In this document: in pieces, positions 20,649-27,522 of the stretch | Numbering within the stretch: the stretch's first letter is position 1 | Layout of the letters: each line of letters opens with the position of its first letter | Assembly: GCA_015680685.1 (NCBI GenBank) | Contig: MNCI01009560.1 | Coordinates: forward strand, 64,838-92,359 | Reading direction: 5' to 3' | DNA from: Gnetum montanum | Taxonomy: Eukaryota; Streptophyta; Gnetopsida; Gnetales; Gnetaceae | Length of the DNA: 27,522 nt | The notes under the pieces: generated by a model | Database searches by the model: none | Told to the model about the DNA's origin: nothing | What the model saw: only the letters and a program-made list of their open reading frames with translations | Position numbers and translations under genes: made by a program

Positions 20649-21810
20649 TCATAAGGTGTTACTTACATTGGCCTTTTTGGGCTCATGGAAAGGTTTGAGT
20701 TGTTGCATGTTGAAAAATTGTTTCTTATTTGGGCTCTTAGGCTTGTAGATCAACATGGTCCTAGAAGGAAAGGTTTCATAAATGATGTAATGCTCTTCCC
20801 ACAATGTTTGTAACTTGGTATTTTGTGGTACATGTGTGTGGTTCCAGTAAAGAAACTTGTCTCTTGGTTGTAATCTGACTTTCTTTATTTTGAGGTCATG
20901 GCATTTCTTGTTAAATGCCCTGTGTACTTTATTTAAAGATAGGGCCACCAATCTATTTTCATCTTTCACATTAAGGTTGATCAATCATTCTTTCTATGCT
21001 AGGATAAGGTCAAAATGAAAGTCCAAGGCTATTGAAAGTGTACAAAGCTTAGACTAAATAGGAAGAGTTGGCAATTTTTTGTACACCAACTCATAGAAAG
21101 AATAGCCTAAAGGGAGTTTCCATGTTGAGTGGTAAGTTTAAGGGCATCATTAAGCTTTGTGCTCTAGTCCCACCTATATTTGCTAATTATTCTTGTTAAG
21201 ATCTTAGTGAGCTCCTTATTATTAATCATTGCTTAAGGGTGGTAGGGTGTTGTTAATTTATGTTCAGTTCCCAAGAATTGCATGATTTTTTAAAATGGTT
21301 CTTGTAAAGTGAGTACTATTATCATAAATCAATGCACATGGCATCCAAAACCTATTTACAACATTCTATTTATAAACCAAGCAACAATAGAGGATGTATA
21401 GTTAGTGACACTTGCTACTTCTATCCATTTCATACAATAGTTAATAGCAACTATAATGTACACCTTTTAATTCAACATGGGTGTGATGGGATCCATGAAG
21501 TCAATACCTGAGCTGTTGAAGGGTTCTAATAGTTGGATCCACTATGGAGGCCCCTCCATGCAAGTGGTCATCCCACCATCACATTGATAGTGATCACAAG
21601 AGTAGACAAAGTGATGAGCATCCTTGAAGAGTGTTAGCCAATAATACCCTACCATTAGGATCTTAATGGTCATACATCTCCCAGCATTGTGGCCCCCACA
21701 GGGGCTCTCATAAGCATCTTGGAGAACACATAGTTGATCAACATCAAGAATACACCAATAAACTAGGCCATAAACGCACACCTTGTAAAGGTGTCCATTG
21801 ATTCCCATGA
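20649..21810 (-). pseudogene. Element 2 integrase, decayed
   Basis: This enzyme joins retroelement cDNA to chromosomal DNA. The zinc-binding N-terminal domain (about 21735-21590) reads ESPCGGHNAGRCMTIKIL, then GYYWLTLFKDAH and SCDHYQC. The first His and last Cys of the HHCC set both appear as Tyr, each one transition away. The core (about 21530-21180) keeps IDFMDPI with the first catalytic Asp, LIYDNSTHF with the second, and TPYHP...NNKELTKIL at the position of the catalytic Glu. The C-terminal domain (20984-20649) is uninterrupted, with QPRDKFLYWN and LKPFHEPKK, and it ends without a chromodomain. Stops and small frameshifts separate the three parts. It follows RNase H directly, which is the Ty3/gypsy order. 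Confidence 0.85.
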
Positions 21811-22450
21811 ACTATTTAGCTTAATGAAGAAACTATTATCTCTTCCTATGGTCTAACTCTTGTGGCATGACTTGAGTGAGAAGATAAGTGATCCATTGTA
21901 CCACGTAGGTTCATTTGACATTGTTCATCTATCACACCAGCAAAGAGGAGTTCATCAAAGAATTGATCAAAAAGTGGGCTCTCCTCCTCTTTGTTACCCA
22001 TTGTAACTGAGACAAGTGGTCAGTAATCACATTCTTGGTTCTTTTTTGATCTACCATCATGAGATCAAATTCTTGCATGATCACAAGACATTGTATAATA
22101 TGGGGGCTTACCATCGATTTGTTCATCGGGAAGCAAATTGCACTATGGTCTATGTACATGAAGACCCTATATCCAAGCACATAGTACCTAAATTTCTCCA
22201 AGGCATACACCACTACCATCAACTCTATCTCTATTATGGTGTACTTCAATTGTGCATCCACAATTCTTTGGCTCATGTAATGGATGTAGTATGGATGCTT
22301 GTAATTGTCCTACTGCATGAGCACAACTTCCAAAGCATAGTTTGATACATTCATCATGATGTGAAATGGTTAGAACCAGTCAGGTGCTTGTAGAATTGGA
22401 GTTTCTACAAGCTTTAAATTGAGTTGCTAGAATTATTTTTCACATTTCTT
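21811..22450 (-). pseudogene. Element 2 RNase H, decayed
   Basis: This domain degrades the RNA strand of the RNA-DNA hybrid during reverse transcription. An uninterrupted stretch at 22276-21932 reads DAQLKYTIIEIELMVVVYAL, then EKFRYYVLGYRVFMYIDHSA and later MQEFDLMMVDQKRTKNVITD followed by HLSQL. The acidic residues expected for catalysis are visible: Glu in the IEIEL segment and Asp in YIDHSA. Its N-terminal part above 22276 is more decayed. The family lacks the second, archaeal-type RNase H of the Tat lineage as far as I can see, since integrase follows closely. The plus-strand open stretch at 22016-22345 is a shadow. Confidence 0.82.
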
Positions 22451-23400
22451 AGTTCATAAGAATAGAGCATATTTCTTTGTTAGTTATACCAATGGTTTAG
22501 TGATCTTAGGGAAATTCTCTATGAATTGCAGATAGTAGCTAGTGTGGCCAAGGAATGACTAGACATCTCTAACAATTTTCAGTTGATAAGTAATTCCTTA
22601 GATAATCCTAATCTTTTTAGGATCCATCTCAATCCCTACTTATGAGATTTTTTGTCCCAACACAATGCCCTCCTAAATCATCATGTGGCTCTTATACCAA
22701 TTGAGTCAAAGGTTAGTCTTCACACATCTTTTCAGCACTTATTCAAGGTGGTCTAGGGCTTGCTCAAAAGTATCCCCATAACTAGAGAAGTCATCCATGA
22801 AGACTTCCACCATGCCACCAATCTGCTATTGAAAAATGGTAAGGAAACCATGTTGGAAGGTTGCAGGGACATTGCACAAACCAAATAACATTTTTCTATA
22901 TGCAAAAGTTTCCTTGGGACTTGTGAATGTGGTTTTGTCTTGATCCTTGGGTGCAATTTGAATCTAGTTATAACCACTATAACCATTCAAAAATATATAA
23001 AAGTAATGCCCATAGATAGTGTCCAACACTTAGTCCATAAATGAAAATGGGAAATGATCTTTGTAGGCTACCATGTTCAACAACCTAAGTCAATATAGAC
23101 CCTTCACTTGTCACCTTTCTTTAGCATGGTCACAAGTGGGCTACTCACTTGCTATCTACAATGGGATAGATGAACCCCACCTTGAGGAGTTGTTTAATCT
23201 CCTCCTTGATGATCTGCTTCAATTTGGGATTTAACCACCATTGTGGTTCCCTCTTTGGATTTATGGAAGGATCAATATAGATGTGATGTTGGCATATCCT
23301 AGGATCAATCTTAGTGAGTTTAGGATATGACCAAGCAAAGGTTGTTGTCCATTTATTAACCACCTTCAACAAATTTTCTTTCTAATTAGGAGTAAGGTTG
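22451..23400 (-). pseudogene. Element 2 reverse transcriptase, decayed
   Basis: This is the RNA-dependent DNA polymerase of the element. The N-terminal finger region at 23372-23145 is open and reads TTFAWSYPKLTKIDPRICQH, then PQWWLNPKLKQIIKEEIKQL followed by LKVGFIYPI. This is typical of plant non-chromovirus gypsy RTs. The active-site box is at 22801-22790 and reads Phe-Met-Asp-Asp, with both catalytic Asp residues intact, within VEVFMDDFSSYGDTFEQ. The segment at 22986-22753 spans the palm and carries frameshifts. Stops elsewhere are mostly TAG. Element 1 has the same region at about 5861-6800, with FMDE at the active site. Confidence 0.87.
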
Positions 23401-24145
23401 ACATTAATTATAACTAGCTTCCATTATTCAAGAAATCATACTCCATGCTAGTAGGTAGATTTTCAACTCTAAGGGCCCATGTTTGAAATTTTTAAGGATT
23501 TCCAACTCTTCCCAATAAGTGTCATCACTTTCATCATTGGAGAGTTAGTGATGAACTTTAGTTCATCCATGCCTTCAACATAGTCATTCATTAGGCTTTT
23601 AGTTAGTTCCATGCAAAGTTTGTTGTTTTTAGGATTAACTATCAGCCACTAGGTATCATCCTTTTTTTGGGCTACTATGTATAGGCACCTTTTTATTTCA
23701 GACTTGTTTGCACACTATCTGCATGCTATGATTAGTGTACTTTTTATGAACCATAGCTTCTACACATAGTTAAATCTTATATCATTGTACACGATGCATG
23801 GAACTATCTTCTTCTTAATCTTTCCAAATGTATGTTTCCTAGAAATCTTCAAGGAAAGGTCTTTGATGCCCAACCATGTATCATGTACTTAGCCAAGCCC
23901 TTCCCATGATGATTAGAAATTTCCCCTTGCAATTGTTAACATGGATCACTAGGAGGTTAGCAAGATAGAATCACCCATAGATGGTAGTCACAATGTCCTC
24001 CACCAGTCCCAAGGGAACAATGACGGATTGGCCTTCTAACTTAAGGCAAATGCTACTCTTCTTGAGTGGAGGTAGGTCCTAGGCTTTGTACATCTCTTGA
24101 AAAATCAAATTAATACTAGAACATGAATGTAGAAGAGCTTTGAAA
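23401..24145 (-). pseudogene. Element 2 aspartic protease and linker to RT, decayed
   Basis: Retroviral-type protease cleaves Gag-Pol. Around 24130-24095 the minus strand reads LLHSCSSINLI, at the place of the usual Asp-Ser/Thr-Gly-Ala/Ser-Ser loop; the catalytic Asp and Gly are changed. Further on are QSVIVPLGLVEDIV and FLIIMGRAWL, the latter matching the conserved Ile-Leu-Gly-Arg block near the protease C-terminus. From about 23850 to 23400 is a linker with little recognisable sequence. The element 1 counterpart at 8540-8260 keeps the Asp but has lost the Gly. Confidence 0.68.
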
Positions 24146-26784
24146 TGCTAATTCTCATTGATTTGCAAATAGATTAAGGGACTCCCAAGATCAAATCTTT
24201 TCCTATGAAGATGGCCATCCTTTATCCAATCAGTTAATGCATGGGTTAACATGATGGTATGCACTTTAGAAGGTGTTTGGTTTGAAGAGGAGTTGAGTGG
24301 ATTTGATTCATAGGATGAGGGAAAAGTAAGGTTATTAGCCACATGATTTTGTAAGGGCTTTGAAGGAATGTTGGTTCAAAACAATAATCTTTTTCTAGAT
24401 TTGGTTTCTGAACCATTTAGCTAAGGAGTCAACTATAAGTTAATAGCCATGGTAGCATTATGTTACCATAATTGTGCTAGAATATTTCCCTACAAGTGGT
24501 AATTGGATTGAAGGTGAAGGAACATATACAAAATAATGAGGAAGATGATAAGGATATGAGGACTCCCCTCTTGAAGATGGAGATTTAGCTTTGTGGAACT
24601 CAAGAGGGTAGTAGTGATGTTGGAATGGGGCATGATTGGAAGATTTACATGAAGAAATGGGCTACCAAACATAGTATCCATATGGATCAGGTTGTCTGTA
24701 AGGGTACTACTACCCTGGTGGTGGCATCCCTCATAATTGTGGGTCTTTCCACTAATGATACTCCTTAAATAGTTATGGTGGAGCTCTACTAGGATAATAG
24801 GCTTGTTGTTGGTGAAACTACCTTAGACTGCTTTAAGGATAAGAAAATCTTCTAGGTGCTTGCCCTTTGGCCAATTTGGGATTTAGAGCATATAATAGGG
24901 CAACATCCCTTAGAATGTTTGGATTGGTAGATGTCACATCCACCAACATCATCTGATTTAGACTTCACAACCTCCTCTATAGTAGCAACTTTTCCCTTAC
25001 CCCTTGGTTTGCACATTCATCTTTCTTCACTCTCCTATGATCACAATTACTACTTTTCTCTTTGGATGCCTTTACTATTTTCAAGGTGGTTTGAAATGTT
25101 TCATCCAAAGAGTCCCACATTTTTTCTACCTTAACCAAAATTTCTAAAATATAATTTTAGATTGGCAAGGTCTTTCGTTGCACAAACTTATGAACTGGTG
25201 CCTCCTCCTTATTGTCACAAAATTAAACTTTCCTTTTTTCGATAGAAGGGTTCCCATTGTACTCCTCCATACTTTCTCTCTTTCTTAGCTCTTCTTCTTC
25301 TTTAGCAACCTACTCAATGAGCCTTTAGATCTAATGGACTCTAAGTTCTAACAATCTTCCTTAGGCATAGACCCAAAGAGTTCTCATTGTTTTTCATTAG
25401 AGCCCATCTATGATATGTTAAATTTGCTCTCATTGAGAGTAACCATGGATAGGACATCAATACAAAATAGAATAGTACCTATCCATGGATGTGTCTAATG
25501 GTTCATGTGTTCCTTTTCACCAACCTTGGATCTACTTAGGTTGAACACTCATGAATATGTTTGATACTTGTTATTGAATAGCTCAAGCATCATACTCCAT
25601 CTACAAATTAATTTTGGCTTCAAGGACTAGTACCAACTTTCAGCTTTTTTTATGTGTCTTGGAGAACAAATTAAGTTTCTGCCATTCATTTTTAATGTTT
25701 TGTGAGGCATAGGCATCATGAAAGTCTTGTCTATGATTCTATGGATTTGAATTGTGTCCCCTCCACCCCCCTTAAACTTGAGGATATGATTCATATCCAA
25801 CCACTTTATTCAACTATTTTTTACATGCCTTATCAGAATTCTCACTGCTTCTATGATATTTAGCATATTTAGAGTTGCAAGAAAAGGCTCATCATAGTCA
25901 TGGCCTTTGTGATGTCCATGATGCCAATGATGAAGTTTTTTGTCCCTTCTCTTGTGGTGGTGGATCCTCTTTGATTGCCCATGTCCCTAATCTCGACTAG
26001 TCTATTGAGCCCTATGATCATGATCATTTGTGTCCAAATTATCACCTCCATCATGATCACATTCTCTACAACTTTGGTTAGAGTTAGAGGAGGAAGAAGA
26101 GGATGATGAAGGTGAAGAGGAAGGAGGACATGCACCGCACTACTTGCCACCACCTCTTCAATGGTCATGGCATGATCATCATCATGATGCCTATCCTTGT
26201 CCTTGTCATCATTTCCTTTCTTTGGATCCCTCATGATCATGGGACCTATTCTCACCTAAACCAAGATTATTTACAAAGGACTGCAAATTTTGGTTTAATC
26301 CCCCTTCATCAAAACTAAGGGGAGCAGAGTCAGTGAAATGAGAACCCCCAAAGAAGAGATCCTTACTATCTTTTTGGCCCAGCAAGAACAAGGTATTATT
26401 GAACTATTTTCCCTTTACAACTTCATAGTGTTTCTCTTATTGCTGACAGATTTTACGTTGTGCCTCAATGAGATGGTAATCCTTGGAGTCATGATCCTAC
26501 ACAATGTACTTAGCATGGATTCCCTAGATACCCAACCTCATAAGAGTTTGTTGGAGCATCATAGAAATTGATAGATTAGGTGTTGACATAATGTTGCCCT
26601 CCATGTCCCTCCATCACATCTAGTCATCCTAGTGTAGGATGAAGATGAAATCAAGCACATACTCATCAGAATGAGTATATACCACTTGGCATTATTGGGG
26701 CACTAGGTGGTCTGACCGGTCATTCCTTTGATTGGTTATGTGCTCAAATTTCATTAGAGAATCATCCCTATGAGAAGAAGACAT
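24146..26784 (-). pseudogene. Element 2 gag, decayed
   Basis: Gag forms the virus-like particle and binds element RNA. The start is taken as the ATG at 26784 (MSSSHRDDSLMKFEH), 136 bases after the PBS. The frame can be followed to about 25300 with many TAG stops. In order there is an N-terminal part, then a Ser-rich run (about 26135-26075). A basic His-rich stretch (about 25960-25890) contains HHHKRRDKKLHHWHHGHH. Next comes a core segment with KKAESWYxSLKPKLICRWSM (about 25640-25590) resembling the retrotransposon gag core. A frameshift near 25290 leads to a C-terminal part with a degenerate zinc knuckle at 24938-24900 and a Pro/Tyr-rich tail. Element 1 has the same His/Arg-rich stretch near 14500. 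Open stretches at 25869-26255 (minus) and 26103-26318 and 26338-26571 (plus) are out-of-frame shadows. Confidence 0.75.
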
Positions 26785-26919
26785 TTTGGATTAGAAGAAA
26801 AATTAGTATGCTTTTTACAATTGTTATTTTTGTTTATAATTATTGTGACTTGAAGGTTTGATCCAACACTGTTAAATGATTTTCACTAAGTCCTAGATAG
26901 CACACGAAGCTAACTAAAG
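26785..26919 (-). other. Element 2 leader between PBS and gag
   Basis: This is a 135-base untranslated stretch with no recognisable motif beyond its position. Confidence 0.5.
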
Positions 26920-26937
26920 TCCCTAGTAATGATGCTA
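26920..26937 (-). other. Primer binding site of element 2, tRNA-Asp type, decayed
   Basis: One base inside the 5' LTR, the minus strand reads TAGCATCATTACTAGGGA. Compared with the complement of the plant tRNA-Asp 3' end, TGGCGCCGTTGCCGGGGA, 11 of 18 positions agree. All seven differences are G-to-A or C-to-T. A tRNA-Asp PBS is typical of Athila-type elements. The match is recalled, not searched, and rests on the transition pattern. Confidence 0.6.
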
Positions 26938-26938
26938 A

Positions 26939-27327
26939 TGATGAGCAACAAGTATATGCTATGCCTAACCATACAAATTACTAGCATTCACTTAGTGATC
27001 TGGTTAAATTTTGTAGACTTTAGTTCTTTAAGTACACTAGGATCTAGGAGGTGAAACTGATCATTGCAATCATTATTTTTCTAGTTCCACTTATGAAGTT
27101 CAAGGGTATGGTTAAGTGTAACTAAGACATATGATTTTTATCATTTAAGTTACCTAAGAATCAAGAATAAGGAATAAAGAATTAATTAATCTAATATTTA
27201 ACTAATCTAAACTAGCTATCAGTTAACTAATCCTAACATAAGCATTCATTCTGACTTGCCATACACATTTTGAGCACGTATAACACTATTGGGTTACCAA
27301 ATGTTAAGCATTACTGGGATTACCAAG
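26939..27327 (-). repeat. 5' LTR of element 2, interrupted
   Basis: The LTR starts TGATGAG on the plus strand and aligns with 14574-14979 of the 3' LTR. At 27328 homology stops abruptly in mid-LTR and another LTR begins. The missing U3 part should lie beyond the right end of the window. Confidence 0.85.
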
Positions 27328-27522
27328 TGATGAGATGCGATATCGCATGCACTGCAATATCGTGTACGCGATATCGTGGTCATTGCGATATCACAGTCCA
27401 TCGCAAAATCTATGAATAAGAGGTGGCACTCCCCTCATTTCTCATCCTAGGCTTAAAGTAGGGAAAATCTAGTAGTTTGATCACTCCAGAGATAGAATAT
27501 TTTCCATGTGCCTATAGTAGGA
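27328..27522 (+). mobile_element. Start of a plus-strand LTR of the same family, inserted in the 5' LTR of element 2
   Basis: TGATGAGATGCG begins exactly where the 5' LTR homology ends. After an array (27337-27406) and a TATA-like TATGAATA at 27411-27418, the sequence from about 27468 to 27522 aligns with the plus-strand solo LTR at about 7460-7510. The shared parts include a GTAGTTT word, a TAGAATATTT word and a terminal TAGTAGGA. It is therefore a related LTR in opposite orientation to its target. Whether it is solo or full length cannot be seen. Confidence 0.75.
27337..27406 (+). repeat. GCGATATCGC palindrome array in U3 of the right-edge LTR
   Basis: Units GCGATATCGC, GCAATATCGT, GCGATATCGT and GCGATATCAC begin at 27337, 27354, 27368 and 27385, spaced 17, 14 and 17 bases. 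The block holds about eight CpG sites in a window that is otherwise CpG-poor. It takes the same place as the CATCGATG-type arrays in the other LTRs. Confidence 0.8.

Larger units (their letters stand above)
14574..27327 (-). mobile_element. Element 2: near-complete Athila/Tat-like Ty3/gypsy retrotransposon with a third ORF
   Basis: The minus-strand order is 5' LTR (27327-26939), PBS, gag, protease, RT, RNase H, integrase, spacer, promoter-like module, third ORF, purine tract and 3' LTR (15466-14574). Domain order RT-RNase H-integrase defines Ty3/gypsy. The lack of a chromodomain, the third ORF and a tRNA-Asp-like PBS favour the Athila/Tat branch. The two LTRs begin and end with the same TGATGAG/CTCATCA inverted ends, and by eye they agree at about four in five positions, so the insertion is old. 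The left flank is ATGGT. The right flank is outside the window because the 5' LTR is interrupted at 27328 by another LTR. Confidence 0.85.

Noticed and set aside
22016-22345. Plus-strand open stretch of 109 codons
   Set aside because: It is antisense to the well-supported RNase H on the minus strand.
25869-26255. Minus-strand open stretch of 128 codons as a separate gene
   Set aside because: It is out of frame with gag. The neighbouring frame gives the Ser-rich and His-rich stretches conserved in element 1.

Overview
This window looks like intergenic DNA from a large, repeat-rich plant nuclear genome. It is AT-rich and CpG-poor, and it holds old, nested LTR retrotransposons. I see no host protein-coding gene, tRNA, rRNA or CRISPR array. 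A conifer or another large-genome seed plant would fit, but the species cannot be fixed from sequence alone.

Layout. Element 1 is an old Ty3/gypsy element of the non-chromovirus (Athila/Tat-like, OTA) type on the minus strand, and it is the host of the other insertions. Reading right to left it has gag (14573-14012, then 9875-8541), protease (about 8540-8260), RT, RNase H, integrase (ending near 4195), a spacer, a promoter-like array (about 2372-2311) and the start of a third ORF (1821 to beyond base 1). Three insertions interrupt it. A solo LTR of the same family lies on the plus strand at 7233-8161, with a perfect ACCAT target duplication. A 4.1-kb non-autonomous LTR element lies on the plus strand at 9876-14011, with two LTRs, an initiator-Met-type PBS and an unfamiliar ORF. 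Element 2 begins at 14574.

Element 2 is a nearly complete minus-strand relative of element 1. It has a 5' LTR (26939-27327), PBS, gag (from 26784), protease, RT, RNase H, integrase, a spacer, an internal promoter-like module, a predicted intron, a third ORF of about 950 codons (18550-15699), a polypurine tract and a 3' LTR (15466-14574). Its 5' LTR is cut at 27328 by a plus-strand LTR of the same family that runs off the window.

The most interesting signal is in element 2. Upstream of the third ORF lies a second copy of the LTR promoter plan: an array of palindromic 14-bp-spaced monomers, then a TATA box inside a 12-mer identical to the one in the 3' LTR. A plausible 289-nt intron follows, whose AG abuts the ORF3 start codon. 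Element 1 has a comparable module with a different monomer, and each LTR copy carries its own array. This suggests that the family expressed its third ORF from a dedicated internal promoter whose repeats change quickly between copies.

All coding regions are dead. Reading frames stay mostly in phase but carry many in-frame stops, mainly TAG where CAG would be expected, as decay by deamination of methylated cytosine predicts.
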